DNA of 33,911 nt from Candidatus Multivorans thiocomprendens (GCA_027493375.1 JAPVWO010000135.1:1-33911); one strand, 5' to 3'; positions 16,330-25,994 are shown, counted from the first letter of the stretch. Numbers and translations: made by a program. The notes: a model not told the origin generated them from the sequence alone.

Positions 16330-19300
16330 GTGGCGAGCGACAGACGGTTCATCGAGACGGAGTGGTTTCCGCTGAGGGAGGCCTCGATCGATTCGGTGCA
16401 CGAGAAGAACGTCCGGCACGGCCACATCTCCACGCTGCACATCTGGCCGGCGCGGCGGCCGCTGGCGGCTTGCCGGGCGGCGTTGCTGGCGACCCTGCTG
16501 CCGGACCCGGGAACCGAGGAGGGGCGCAGGCGTCTGAAGGAACGGATCGCCGGAAGCGTCGTCGAGCGGCAGACGAAGGCGGGCAAGCTGAAGGAGGAGA
16601 CCGACGGCGGCATCCTCCACTGGGGTCGCGAGGGTGGGCCGGAACTGGAGCGGTTCCGCGAGGAGATCCGGGAGGCGTTCGGCGGCCGGGCGCCGCGGGT
16701 GCTGGATCCGTTCGCGGGCGGCGGGGCGATTCCGCTGGAGGCGATGCGGCTCGGCTGCGAGGTCACGGCTTCCGATCTCAACCCGGTCGCCTGGTTCGTG
16801 CTTCGCTGCACCTTGCACTACCCGCGGCTGGTGGCGGCCCAGGCGCGGCCTTTGCCCGAGTTCGCCGCGCGGGACCGCGACTTCGTCGAAGCCTGGCTCA
16901 AGGCGCGCGGCGTTACCCGGAAGGCCGCGTTGCGGGAGGAACTGCGGCGGCTGGGGCACGGCGACGGCGAGCCGGTGCAGCTCAGCACGAGCGACCTGGG
17001 CGGCGGGGCTCGGGAGACCGGCGCCGGCCGCCAGACGACGCTGGTCGACGAGGCGCCGCCGGGACCCGGGAGGCCATCGGCGGAGGCGGACTTCGCGTGG
17101 CACCTGCGGGCCTGGGGCCGGCGGGTGCTGGCGGAGGCGCGGCGCGAACTGGCCGGCAGGTACCCGATCTACGCCGAGTTCGAGCCGGCGCGGCGGAAGG
17201 GGCGGGCGAAGAACCGGGGGCCGGCGTCGTTTCCGGACGAGCCCTACCATCCGCGGCTGCCCCGGCGCCTTCGGCCGGATGCCGACGGCAAGGTCTCCGT
17301 CGCCGGGTTGAACGCCGGCTTCGGCGCGGAGTACCTGAAGAACGAGGCGAACCCGCGCTGGGTGGCGAAGTCCCCCGTCGCCTACCTCTGGGCCCGCACC
17401 GTGCGCTGCGCGAACTGCCGCGCCGAGATGCCGCTGCTCAAGACGTGCTGGGTGGCGAAGAAGCCGGGCAAGCGAGTGCTGCTCACCATGACGCCGCGGG
17501 CAGACGGCGCGGGTGTCGAGTTCGGGCTGGAGCGCGACGTGCCGGAAGGGGACGGCAACGCGGCCCGGCGGCGGGAGCACGACCGGAGGCTGGGCGCCGG
17601 CACCATGAGCAGGAGCGGCGCGGAGTGCCCGTGCTGCGGAGCGATCTCGACTACGGCGGACATTCGCGTGGAGGGCCGTGAGGGCCGTCTCGGCGCGCGG
17701 ATGACAGCCGTCGTCGTGGACGGCCAGCAAGGCAAGGAGTATCGACTGCCGACGGCAAAGGAACTCGCGGCGGCCGAGGTGTCGGATGAGGAACTGCGGG
17801 AAGTGTTCGCCGGCGTTCCGTTCGGGCTGCCGGAGGAGCCGATCTGCGCTGTGCGGCCGTCGCCTAACGCGCGTGGCGCGTCGGGCTTGCCGGGTTACGG
17901 TCTGGACACTTGGGCGAGGCTCTTCACGAATCGACAGTTGCTTGCGCTGGGCACGCTGGTCCGGGCGATTCGGGACGCTCCGGCAGAGATGGGGGAGTAT
18001 CCGGCAGCGTGGCGAGAGGCGCTTCTCGCTTGCCTGGCGCCGTCGATCAGCAAACTGACTGATCGCGGCAGTTCACTGGCGACGTGGACCAACGATCACG
18101 ACAAGATCAGAAACACGTTCGCGCGCTTCGCCTTACCGATCGTCTGGGACTTTGCGGAGTCCTGTCCGTTGGCGGACACCACGGGCGGTTTTCTGCAAGC
18201 GGTCGACTGGGTGGCCCGTTACATCGAGCACGCAGCGGCCGGCGTGTCCCGCTCGCCCGGAGTGGCGGTTCGGCTCCAGAGTGCGACTCGTCGCCAGAGC
18301 CATGAAGTCGACGTGATTTGCACCGACCCCCCTTACTACGACGCCATTCCCTACTCCGACATCATGGACTTCTTTCACGTCTGGTTGCGGAGGGTGCTCC
18401 ACGGCTTCTCGGCCGAGACGGATGGCGTCTTTGCCGAGGCGCTTGGCCCGAAGTGGGACCGGTCGGCCGCCGATGGCGCCGGCGCCGGCGAGCTGGTCGA
18501 CCAGCCCGGGCGTTTCGGCGGCGACGGCGGCGAATCGCGCCGCGCCTACGAAGACGGCATGGCCGAGAGCTTCGTCCGCTGCCGCGAGGCTCTCGCGGAG
18601 GACGGCAGGCTGGTCGTCGTCTTCGCCAACAAGTCGCCCGTCGCGTGGGAAACGCTGGTCTCGGCCCTGATCCGGGCGGGCTTCGTCGTGTTCGGCTCGT
18701 GGCCGATTCAGACGGAGATGATGAACAAGGTGGCCGGCGGCGCGCGGCTTTCCTCGTCCATCTGGCTCGTCTGCCGCCCGCGGTCCGCCGCCGCCCGGCC
18801 GGGCTGGGACACCCGGGTGCTGGCCGACATGCGGGCGAACATCACGGGCCGGCTGCGGCGGTACTGGGACGCCGGCATCCGCGGCCCCGACTTCGTCTGG
18901 GCGGCGACCGGCCCGGCGCTGGAGGCGTTCAGCCGTCACCCCGTGGTCAAGATGGCGGGTTCGCCGCGGGAAACGATGCCGGTGGCCGGCTTCCTCGCCC
19001 AGGTGCGGCGCATCGTCGTCGCGTTCGTCGTGAACCGGTTGCTGGCCGGGGACGGCGACGGCGCGTCGGAGCTCGACGGGCCGACCACGTACTACCTCCT
19101 GCACCGCAACGACTACGGGCTTGCCGCCGCGCCGGCCGGGGCCTGCATCCTCTACGCCGTCTCGTGCGGTCTGTCGGACGCTGGACTGGCCCGTGAGCAC
19201 GATCTGCTCGTCCGGGGCGGCGGCGGCGCCCCGAGCGCCGCCGGGGACGGCGCCGCGGAGGAAGAACCGGCAAGCGCCGGCTCCGGTTCCGAGGTTCGCC

Positions 19301-19608
19301 TCAAGGCCTGGGACCGCCGTCGGCGTCGCGGCCTGGGCGAGCCGACGCCCGGCGGCGCGCCTCCGCCGCTCATCGACTGCGTTCATCGGCTGATGCAGCT
19401 CTGGAAGACGGGCGAGCAGAGCCGGGTCGACCGCTATCTGGAGACCCGGGGCCTGTGGCGTCACGAGCTCTTCGCCCGGGTGGTCCAGGCGGTCATCGAA
19501 CTCGCCCCGGCGGGTTCCGACGAACGGTCCACGCTCGAGTCGATCCAGAACCACCTCCAGGGCCGCGCGGCCGCCGCCTCCGCGCCGAGCCAGCGGGCGC
19601 TGGTGTAG
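16330..19608 (+). CDS. DUF1156 domain DNA methyltransferase (anti-phage-island type)
   Basis: 1092 residues from a GTG at 16330 with AGGGAGAA upstream; a TTG at 16303 is an alternative. The N-terminal DUF1156 block is obvious (REASIDSVHEKNVRHGHIST, then IWPARRPLAACRA). SAM-binding motif I is DPFAGGG (126-132) followed by VTASDLNPVAW. The catalytic motif DPPYYD (from 666) indicates exocyclic amino methylation of adenine or cytosine in DNA. Between them are Cys pairs C360/C363 and C433/C435/C436, a likely zinc ribbon. A Gly/Ala-rich linker precedes the C-terminal IDCVHRLMQLW block. Homologues usually sit beside DUF499 ATPases and DUF3883 helicases, as here, and probably mark self DNA. Confidence 0.9.
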   Translation: MASDRRFIETEWFPLREASIDSVHEKNVRHGHISTLHIWPARRPLAACRAALLATLLPDPGTEEGRRRLKERIAGSVVERQTKAGKLKEETDGGILHWGREGGPELERFREEIREAFGGRAPRVLDPFAGGGAIPLEAMRLGCEVTASDLNPVAWFVLRCTLHYPRLVAAQARPLPEFAARDRDFVEAWLKARGVTRKAALREELRRLGHGDGEPVQLSTSDLGGGARETGAGRQTTLVDEAPPGPGRPSAEADFAWHLRAWGRRVLAEARRELAGRYPIYAEFEPARRKGRAKNRGPASFPDEPYHPRLPRRLRPDADGKVSVAGLNAGFGAEYLKNEANPRWVAKSPVAYLWARTVRCANCRAEMPLLKTCWVAKKPGKRVLLTMTPRADGAGVEFGLERDVPEGDGNAARRREHDRRLGAGTMSRSGAECPCCGAISTTADIRVEGREGRLGARMTAVVVDGQQGKEYRLPTAKELAAAEVSDEELREVFAGVPFGLPEEPICAVRPSPNARGASGLPGYGLDTWARLFTNRQLLALGTLVRAIRDAPAEMGEYPAAWREALLACLAPSISKLTDRGSSLATWTNDHDKIRNTFARFALPIVWDFAESCPLADTTGGFLQAVDWVARYIEHAAAGVSRSPGVAVRLQSATRRQSHEVDVICTDPPYYDAIPYSDIMDFFHVWLRRVLHGFSAETDGVFAEALGPKWDRSAADGAGAGELVDQPGRFGGDGGESRRAYEDGMAESFVRCREALAEDGRLVVVFANKSPVAWETLVSALIRAGFVVFGSWPIQTEMMNKVAGGARLSSSIWLVCRPRSAAARPGWDTRVLADMRANITGRLRRYWDAGIRGPDFVWAATGPALEAFSRHPVVKMAGSPRETMPVAGFLAQVRRIVVAFVVNRLLAGDGDGASELDGPTTYYLLHRNDYGLAAAPAGACILYAVSCGLSDAGLAREHDLLVRGGGGAPSAAGDGAAEEEPASAGSGSEVRLKAWDRRRRRGLGEPTPGGAPPPLIDCVHRLMQLWKTGEQSRVDRYLETRGLWRHELFARVVQAVIELAPAGSDERSTLESIQNHLQGRAAAASAPSQRALV

Positions 19609-19617
19609 GTTTGTTCC

Positions 19618-20967
19618 GTGTTCACTTCGCTTCGCTTGCGCGACTTCAAGAACTTCCGTGACGAGACGCTGCGCATGGGGCCGTTCACCATGCTGGTGGG
19701 GACGAACGCCAGCGGCAAGAGCAACGTCCGCGACGCTTTCCGGTTTCTCCACGGGATAGGTCGCGGCTACGACCTGGCGGATGTGATCGGCGGTCGCTAC
19801 GGCGCCGGCGGGCAGGTGGAGTGGGCGCCGATTCGAGGCGGCGTGGACGAAATCGTTCGATTCGGCCGCGATGAGTTTCGCTTGGAAGTCGGCTTGAGAG
19901 TCTCCACCAGGTTACCCATGACCCTTCCGGCGATCCTGCCCGGCCCGGGGGGCTCACCCGGTGGCTGGGACGTGCGATACGGGATCGGCGTGGGCCGCGT
20001 GAACGACGGCGGTGCCGTGTTCCGGCTCAACGGGGAGTTCCTGAGGGTCGGTGTCCAAGGCGACCCGATCTTCAACAGCCGACCGGGGCCGGGCGATCCG
20101 ATCGAGCGTGAAGGCGCCGGCGTCGAGACGATGTCCTTTCGCATGGCGAAGACGGGCCGGCAGAGAAGGCTGGGTACCCGGGTTCGGGTGTCTCGGGCTT
20201 CTTCCGCCTTGGTTCAGGTGCAGTCGAGCAAGAGGGTCGCCAAGGACCAAAAGGACCGGGCGGGCGTGATGCAGCACAGGCTGTCGTGGATTCGCTTTCT
20301 CGATCTTTCGCCCGAACGGATGCGGCAGCCGTCCTTTCCGGGCCAGACGGTGCTCGATGACCGGGGCGGCAACCTGCCCACGGTTCTTCGGGATCTCTGC
20401 GAGGACCCCGGATGCAGGGAGACCCTGATCGAGTGGACACGCGAACTGACGCCGATGGACGTGGCTGACTTCGAGTTTCCGGTGGATCCGACGACCGGTC
20501 GGATTCAACTCGCCGTGCGCGAGAACAGCGGCGCCATAGTGTCGGCCTACGCCGCGTCCGACGGCACGCTTCGCTTTCTGGCCATGCTCGCCGCGCTCCT
20601 GGGGAACAACCCGGCGGGTCTCTACGTGTTCGAGGAACTCGACAACGGGATTCACCCGTCCCGGCTCCGGTTGTTGATCGACCTGATCGAGGGCCAGACG
20701 GCGAAGGGGGGAGTCCAGGTGCTGACCACGACACACTCGCCGGAACTGCTGTCCATGGTTGGCGACGAGACGTTCGCGAGCACATCGCTCATCTGCCGCC
20801 TCCCGGGGACGAACACGGCGGTGATCCGGCCGCTCCGTGACCTGCCCGAAACGGAGAGGTTGCGGGCCTCCCAGGGGCTGGGCAGGCTTCACGCTTCCGG
20901 CTGGATGGAGGATGCGGTGTTCCTGGCGGCGGAAGAGCCCCGAGACGAAACCCCCGCCGCCCGGTGA
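19618..20967 (+). CDS. OLD-like AAA ATPase (AAA_15/AAA_21 type)
   Basis: 449 residues, GTG start 9 bp after the methyltransferase. The N-terminus is the ABC/SMC-like strand SLRLRDFKNFRDETL, then Walker A GTNASGKS (28-35). Walker B with catalytic glutamate is YVFEELDNGIHPSRL (Glu339-Glu340), and the H-loop is LTTTHSPELLSMV (His373). There is no nuclease domain in the same chain; that function may be in the next gene, which overlaps by four bases. Such ATPases act as sensors or DNA-clamping motors in OLD, Gabija and PARIS-type defence. It is smaller than OLD because the TOPRIM part is separate. Confidence 0.88.
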   Translation: MFTSLRLRDFKNFRDETLRMGPFTMLVGTNASGKSNVRDAFRFLHGIGRGYDLADVIGGRYGAGGQVEWAPIRGGVDEIVRFGRDEFRLEVGLRVSTRLPMTLPAILPGPGGSPGGWDVRYGIGVGRVNDGGAVFRLNGEFLRVGVQGDPIFNSRPGPGDPIEREGAGVETMSFRMAKTGRQRRLGTRVRVSRASSALVQVQSSKRVAKDQKDRAGVMQHRLSWIRFLDLSPERMRQPSFPGQTVLDDRGGNLPTVLRDLCEDPGCRETLIEWTRELTPMDVADFEFPVDPTTGRIQLAVRENSGAIVSAYAASDGTLRFLAMLAALLGNNPAGLYVFEELDNGIHPSRLRLLIDLIEGQTAKGGVQVLTTTHSPELLSMVGDETFASTSLICRLPGTNTAVIRPLRDLPETERLRASQGLGRLHASGWMEDAVFLAAEEPRDETPAAR

Positions 20968-21539
20968 GAATCCTCATCGTTCCGGAGGACTTCCGGAAGG
21001 ATCAGTACATCCTCAGGCCCCTCTTCGAGCGGCTGTTCAGGGAGTTGGAGCGCCCTTCGGCGCGGGTCGTGGTCTGCCAGGATCCGCTTCTTGGCGGCAT
21101 TGCCGAGGCCCTCGAGCTGGAGAGACTCCGGGAAGTGGTGGACCGCTACCGGGGCATGATCGACACCTTCGTGCTCTGTGTCGACCGCGACGGGAAGCGG
21201 GGCCGGCGCGGACGGCTCGACGAGACCGAGAGGGAACTCGGCGCCGAGGGTTCCTTCCTGGCCGAGAACGCATGGAAGGAACTGGAGACGTGGACTCTCG
21301 CGGGCCTGGAGCTTCCGTCGGCTTGGCGTTGGGCGGAGGTCCGGGCGGAGGTGTCCGTCAAGGAGAGGTACTTCGAACCGCTCGCCGACCGGTTGGGAGT
21401 AGCCGACGCGCCCGGACGGGGCCGCAAGCCCCTTGGGGAGCGGGCCGCCCGCAGGATCGACGCGATCCGGCGGAAGTGTCCGGAGGACTTCGACCGGCTT
21501 GCGCGTCGGCTCGAAGCCGTCGCCGGCGCCGGTTGGTAG
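20964..21539 (+). CDS. TOPRIM/DUF4276-like protein, probable effector of the AAA ATPase
   Basis: 191 residues, GTG start in a GTGA overlap with the ATPase stop, so expression is coupled. The first strand ILIVPED ends in acidic Glu8-Asp9. A second strand carries VLCVDRDG (Asp74, Asp76), the DxD of TOPRIM folds. A third acidic block is AENAWKELETW (Glu106, Glu108), which matches the E-x-W helix of DUF4276 proteins. These acids would bind metal for nuclease chemistry. The assignment is by pattern, not overall similarity, so I hold it at moderate confidence. The arrangement of a short ATPase followed by a small TOPRIM protein parallels PARIS-like two-gene systems, without implying they are the same. 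Confidence 0.6.
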   Translation: MRILIVPEDFRKDQYILRPLFERLFRELERPSARVVVCQDPLLGGIAEALELERLREVVDRYRGMIDTFVLCVDRDGKRGRRGRLDETERELGAEGSFLAENAWKELETWTLAGLELPSAWRWAEVRAEVSVKERYFEPLADRLGVADAPGRGRKPLGERAARRIDAIRRKCPEDFDRLARRLEAVAGAGW

Positions 21540-21542
21540 CAT
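21537..21542 (+). promoter_or_regulatory. Possible -10 element TAGCAT before the DUF499 gene
   Basis: TAGCAT overlaps the stop codon of the TOPRIM-like gene and ends 23 nt before the DUF499 ATG. No ribosome site is obvious in the 25-bp gap, which favours a separate short-leader transcript. No -35 is visible. Confidence 0.3.
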
Positions 21543-21564
21543 CCCGCCCGGTCCACGCCCCACG

Positions 21565-24500
21565 ATGACCAAGCAACGCCCCAGGCCCTGGCACGAGGTC
21601 GTCCGACTGAAGGACGAACTGCGTAGCGGCGAACTCTCGCTTGCCGAGTTCGCCGCAGATCTTCACGAGGTGACCCTCCAGCAAGGACGTCGGCCGGTGT
21701 ACGAGGAGCCGGAGAGATTCTTCGGCTTGACTTTCCCGACCTGGGCGCTGCGGGAACTGGTCAAGGACGTTGCTTCCAGGCTGGCCGGAAAGAGCGAGAA
21801 GGCGATCCGTCAGTTGGAACTCACCTACGGCGGTGGCAAGACGCACACGCTGATCGCGCTCTTCCACCTGTTCCGCGACCCGGACTCGCTGCCGGAGCTG
21901 GCGGCGGTGCGGGAGTTCCGCGAACACGCGGGAGGCGCCCTTCCCGGGGCTCACGTCGCCGCGCTCTGCTTCGACAAGATCGACGTGGAGCGAGGAATCG
22001 AGGGCGTCCGGTCGCCGGACGGGGAAACCCGTTCCCTCCGGCATCCCTGGAGCGTTCTGGCGTACCAGCTCGGCGGCGACGATGCGCTGCGGGCGATCTC
22101 CGGCGCAGGGGGCGCGGAGGAGCGCGAAACGCCGCCGGCGGAGCCGCTGCTCGTGAAGCTGCTGGAGCTTCCCCGTGAGCGCGGTCTCGGCACGCTCGTT
22201 CTGGTGGACGAGGTGTTGATGTATGCCCGTGAGAAGGCCGGCCACAACCAGGTGTGGCGGGACCGCATCATGGACTTCTTCCAGTACCTGGTCCAGGCGA
22301 CGACGAGAGTGGACCGCGCGGCCCTGGTCGCCTCCCTGCTGGCGACCGATCCCGCGAAGCAGCAGGGGGAGACCGGCCAGTTGCTGATCGGCCAGTTGTC
22401 GGACGTCTTCCGCAGACAGAAGGAGGAAGGGGTGCAAACGGTCGGCAAGGATGATGTCGGCGAGGTCCTGCGCCGGCGCTTCTTCACGCCGGCGTCCTTG
22501 CGGGACAAGGCCGCCTGGCGGCCGCAGTCGATCGGCGCCGTGCGGGAACTGGCCAGGCTCGAGGAGACGGTTCGGAAGGCGCGCAAGGCGGAGGAGGAGC
22601 GTTTCGAAGCCGGTTTCCCCTTCCATCCCGACCTGACGGACCTGTTCTACTCGAAGTGGACCCAACTGCCCGGCTTTCAGCGGACCCGCGGAATCCTGCG
22701 GACCCTGGCGATGGCGCTCCGCGGGTCGGAGCCGTGGGACGAGAGTCCGTTGGTGGGGCCGGCGGCCCTTCTGCGCGCTCCTGGCGAGGAGGGCATCGCG
22801 GGCCCGGTCCGCGAACTCGCGGGCGTGGCGGCGCCGGAGTCCGGCGAGGGCGCTCGCACCGACTGGCCGGCGCTGCTCGAGAAGGAACTCGAGATCGCCC
22901 GGGACGTTCAGGACGAGTTGCCGGCCCTGGCCGCCGGGCGGGAGGTCGAGCAGGCGGTCGTCGCCGTGTTCCTCGGCTCCCAGCCAACCGGCAGCAAGCT
23001 GGCGACGCCCGAACTTCTGCGGCTGACCGGCGCCAGCGGTCCGGACGGTATCGTCCTTCGGAAGGGGCTTCTGCGGTGGCGGGAACTCTCGTGGTTCCTG
23101 GACGACGAGGATGCGGAGGGCGGACCGGACCCGGAGATGGATCTGCCGAGGTCGTGGCGGCTGGGGAACCGCCCCAACCTGCGGCAGATGCACGATCAGG
23201 CCTGTCGCGATCGGGTCACTGCCGCGGCCGTGGACGCCGGGGTGGAGGACGCGATCCGAAAGGCCGCTCCGTTGACCGACGGCGCCCGGGCGGCGGGCGC
23301 CATCGTGCATCGGCTGCCCCGGACCCCCGGGGACGTGGGGGATGACGAGCGCTTCCGCTACGTGCTTCTCGGCCCACGGGCGGCCTCCGAGTCCGGCAAG
23401 CCGAGCGCGCTCGGGCTCCGTTACCTCGCCGAGACGACCGGCGCCGACCGGCCGCGGGTTCATCGAAACGCCGTCGTGCTGGCCGTGCCGTCGCGGGACG
23501 GCCTGGAGATCCTGCGCGGCGCCGTGCGGTCGCTGCTGGGCTGGGAAGAGGTGCGGAGTCAACTCCGGGGACAAAGCGTCGACCCCGTCCGCCGCGTTCG
23601 CCTGGACCGGTCGCTCGAGGAGGGACGAGCGAGGATTCGAGAGGCGGTTCGTCAGGCGTACCGCATCGTCGTCGCCATGGGCGCCGACGGCCAGCCGCAA
23701 GCGTTCAAGCTGCCGGGCGCCGTGCCGAAGCTGTTCCTCGAGATCAAGGGAGACGAGCGCTCCCGGATTCAGGAAACGGCGGTGGATGCCGAGGCGCTGT
23801 TGCCGGACGGCCCTTGGGATCTGTGGCGCGAAGGCGAGGACTCGCGTCTGGTCAAGGACCTGGCGGGCGCCTTCGCGAGGTACCCGCATCTACCGCGGAT
23901 GCTTCGGGCGCGGGCCATTCGGGACACGGTGCTCCAGGGGGTCGAGCGCGGTCTGCTCGTCGCACGGTTGAACCGGCCCGACGGCAGCGGACGCACCTGG
24001 TGGCGGGAGAGCGTACCGCCGGAGTCCGCGAACGATCCGTCGCTCGAAGTCGTCCTCCCCGAAAAGGCGGTCCTGGATCGGCTGGGGCCCGAACTGCTCG
24101 CGCCGAACGCGTTGCCCGGCTTGTGGCCGGAAGATGGCGGCGGACTTCCGTTTGCCGGGCTTGCTCGCTACTTCGGCGGAGGCTTCAGCGCGAGTGTGCC
24201 TCGGGAAGGCTACGAGGACGTGGTCGCCATCCCGAGCTGCCCGGCGGAAGCGATCGAGGACGCCGTGCGCCGGGCCGTGGAGGAGGGTATCGTCTGGCTA
24301 CGGAACGGACCGACTTCCGTCTGGAAGGAAGAGGCGCCTCCAGGGGTTCTGGACGACGATGCGACGCTGGCGCAGCCGCCCGCGGACCTGATTCCGCAGG
24401 ATCTGACCGAGGAGGCGCTGGCCGACGCCTGGGCGAACGGCGAGACGAACGGGGCGGCTCTTGCGCTGGCTCTGAATCGAGCCCGAAAGGACACGCTGCC

Positions 24501-24852
24501 GTGGATGCTCGTCCGCGAGGGGATTGAGAACGCCGTTCGCGGTCGTTGGCTGGAGGTGAAGGACGGGAACACGTCGGTGCGGCTCGAGCGGGCGGGCGCA
24601 GTCGTCCTGGGTCGACCGGAAGCCGCGCGGCCGCCAACGGCGCCGCCGCGGGCCCCGGGAGTCGAAGCGACTCTCGATCTGGTTCAGCTTCAGGACCTCG
24701 GGGAACGGGCGCCCGAGCTGATGCAGTTGGCGGCGGGCTGCGACGTCAGCTTTCGGGTGGTGGCGGTGTTCGGTGAGGAAACGTCGGAAAACGTGCGCAA
24801 GGAGTTGGCTAACGCCCTCCGGGAGATCGCGGGCGAGGCGCCGCCGGGTTAG
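21565..24852 (+). CDS. DUF499 family ATPase (anti-phage-island type)
   Basis: 1095 residues from the ATG at 21565 (MTKQRPRPWHEVVRLKDELR); upstream in-frame sequence is shadow of the previous gene. The DUF499 Walker A is LTYGGGKTHTLIALFHLF (Lys92), and Walker B is TLVLVDEVLMYARE (Asp215-Glu216). Other conserved blocks are HPWSVLAYQLGG, FPFHPDLTDLFYSKWTQLPG, then FQRTRGILRTLAMA, and late RAGAVVLGRPEA. DUF499 proteins are large AAA+ ATPases of unproven biochemistry, repeatedly encoded with DUF1156 methyltransferases and helicases in defence islands; the role resembles that of BREX PglY/BrxC-type ATPases only by analogy. The frame is intact and of usual length. It is the last gene of the array. 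Confidence 0.9.
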   Translation: MTKQRPRPWHEVVRLKDELRSGELSLAEFAADLHEVTLQQGRRPVYEEPERFFGLTFPTWALRELVKDVASRLAGKSEKAIRQLELTYGGGKTHTLIALFHLFRDPDSLPELAAVREFREHAGGALPGAHVAALCFDKIDVERGIEGVRSPDGETRSLRHPWSVLAYQLGGDDALRAISGAGGAEERETPPAEPLLVKLLELPRERGLGTLVLVDEVLMYAREKAGHNQVWRDRIMDFFQYLVQATTRVDRAALVASLLATDPAKQQGETGQLLIGQLSDVFRRQKEEGVQTVGKDDVGEVLRRRFFTPASLRDKAAWRPQSIGAVRELARLEETVRKARKAEEERFEAGFPFHPDLTDLFYSKWTQLPGFQRTRGILRTLAMALRGSEPWDESPLVGPAALLRAPGEEGIAGPVRELAGVAAPESGEGARTDWPALLEKELEIARDVQDELPALAAGREVEQAVVAVFLGSQPTGSKLATPELLRLTGASGPDGIVLRKGLLRWRELSWFLDDEDAEGGPDPEMDLPRSWRLGNRPNLRQMHDQACRDRVTAAAVDAGVEDAIRKAAPLTDGARAAGAIVHRLPRTPGDVGDDERFRYVLLGPRAASESGKPSALGLRYLAETTGADRPRVHRNAVVLAVPSRDGLEILRGAVRSLLGWEEVRSQLRGQSVDPVRRVRLDRSLEEGRARIREAVRQAYRIVVAMGADGQPQAFKLPGAVPKLFLEIKGDERSRIQETAVDAEALLPDGPWDLWREGEDSRLVKDLAGAFARYPHLPRMLRARAIRDTVLQGVERGLLVARLNRPDGSGRTWWRESVPPESANDPSLEVVLPEKAVLDRLGPELLAPNALPGLWPEDGGGLPFAGLARYFGGGFSASVPREGYEDVVAIPSCPAEAIEDAVRRAVEEGIVWLRNGPTSVWKEEAPPGVLDDDATLAQPPADLIPQDLTEEALADAWANGETNGAALALALNRARKDTLPWMLVREGIENAVRGRWLEVKDGNTSVRLERAGAVVLGRPEAARPPTAPPRAPGVEATLDLVQLQDLGERAPELMQLAAGCDVSFRVVAVFGEETSENVRKELANALREIAGEAPPG

Positions 24853-24905
24853 CGTAGCCGCCGCGCGCTCGGGAAGCCGCGCAACGACCCGCAGGAGGTT
24901 TTGGG

Positions 24906-25994
24906 ATGAGACTTGCCGCCGCCGTGGCGATTCTTGCGATCGTCTCGATCATCGGATTTGCCATCGACTCGATTCCGCCGGGATCCGCTCAGGAATCGGA
25001 GCCCGGGAGCGGCGACGGTCCGCTCTTCCACGACGTCCACTTCCACCTCACGAACTACGTCCAGCGGGGCATCACGCTGAGCGAGTTCCTGGAGATCGCG
25101 GCGAACGACGTGGGGCGCACGGCGGTGTTCGGCATCCCGCTGCAGCAGAAGTGGGACTACTTCGAGTCGGGGGATCGGGCGCCGGACTACTACCTGCACT
25201 CGGATTCGGCGCTCTACTACTACTCGTTCATCGACGCGATGATCGCCGAGGAGTACCTGGCCCTGTCGCCGGAGCGGCGGGAGCGCTTCGACCCGATGAT
25301 CACGGGCTTCAACCCGACGGACATGTACGCCGCGGACCACATCCGCCGGGTGCTGGAGATCTACCCGGGCGTGTTCTCGGGCATCGGCGAGTTCTCGATC
25401 CACAAGGAGTTCGTGACGTCGAAGATCGCGGGCCACGCCGCGAGCCTGCGCAATCCGGCCCTGGACCGCGTGCTGGAGTTCGCGGGAGAGACGGGCCTGG
25501 CGGTCATCCTGCACAACGACATCGACACCGTGCTGCCGACCGGCGCTCCCGAACCCGTGCATCTGGAGGCTCTGCGCGAGGTGCTCGCGGCGCATCCCGA
25601 CGCGACGATCATCTGGGCTCATACCGGGTTGGGCCGTTTCGTGGCGCCCGCCGCGGACCATGTGGAACTGCTCGACGCCCTGCTCTCGGACGAAGCGTTC
25701 TCCCATGTGCACTGCGACCTGTCCTGGGACGAAGTGGCGAAGTACATCGTGCGCGACGAGACCTCGCTTGAAGCCTGGACCGCGCTGCTCGAGCGCCATC
25801 CCGACCGCTTCCTGTTCGGGACGGATTCCGTTGCGCCGAGCGGCCGGGACGGGTACCTCAAGACGTGGCGCGACTACGCGCCGCTCTGGGACCGGCTCAG
25901 CGAACCGACACTGCACGCGATCACGATCGGGAACTACGAGCGGATCTTCGACGAGGCGAACCGCAAGGTGCGGGCCTGGGAGGCCGGGGAGTAG
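24906..25994 (+). CDS. Exported amidohydrolase-family metal hydrolase
   Basis: 362 residues with AGGAGG (24893-24898) 7 bases before the ATG. Residues 1-28 form a signal peptide or N-terminal anchor (LAAAVAILAIVSIIGFAI). The amidohydrolase_2-type TIM barrel shows the beta-1 metal motif DVHFHL (His45, His47), then VILHNDIDT, IIWAHTGLGRF with the second metal histidine, and FLFGTDSVAP with the conserved Asp. The C-terminal ITIGNYERIFDEA is typical of the family. It would hydrolyse or decarboxylate a small organic substrate outside the cytoplasm; the substrate is not predictable. It starts 53 bp after the defence array and marks its right edge. Confidence 0.82.
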   Translation: MRLAAAVAILAIVSIIGFAIDSIPPGSAQESEPGSGDGPLFHDVHFHLTNYVQRGITLSEFLEIAANDVGRTAVFGIPLQQKWDYFESGDRAPDYYLHSDSALYYYSFIDAMIAEEYLALSPERRERFDPMITGFNPTDMYAADHIRRVLEIYPGVFSGIGEFSIHKEFVTSKIAGHAASLRNPALDRVLEFAGETGLAVILHNDIDTVLPTGAPEPVHLEALREVLAAHPDATIIWAHTGLGRFVAPAADHVELLDALLSDEAFSHVHCDLSWDEVAKYIVRDETSLEAWTALLERHPDRFLFGTDSVAPSGRDGYLKTWRDYAPLWDRLSEPTLHAITIGNYERIFDEANRKVRAWEAGE

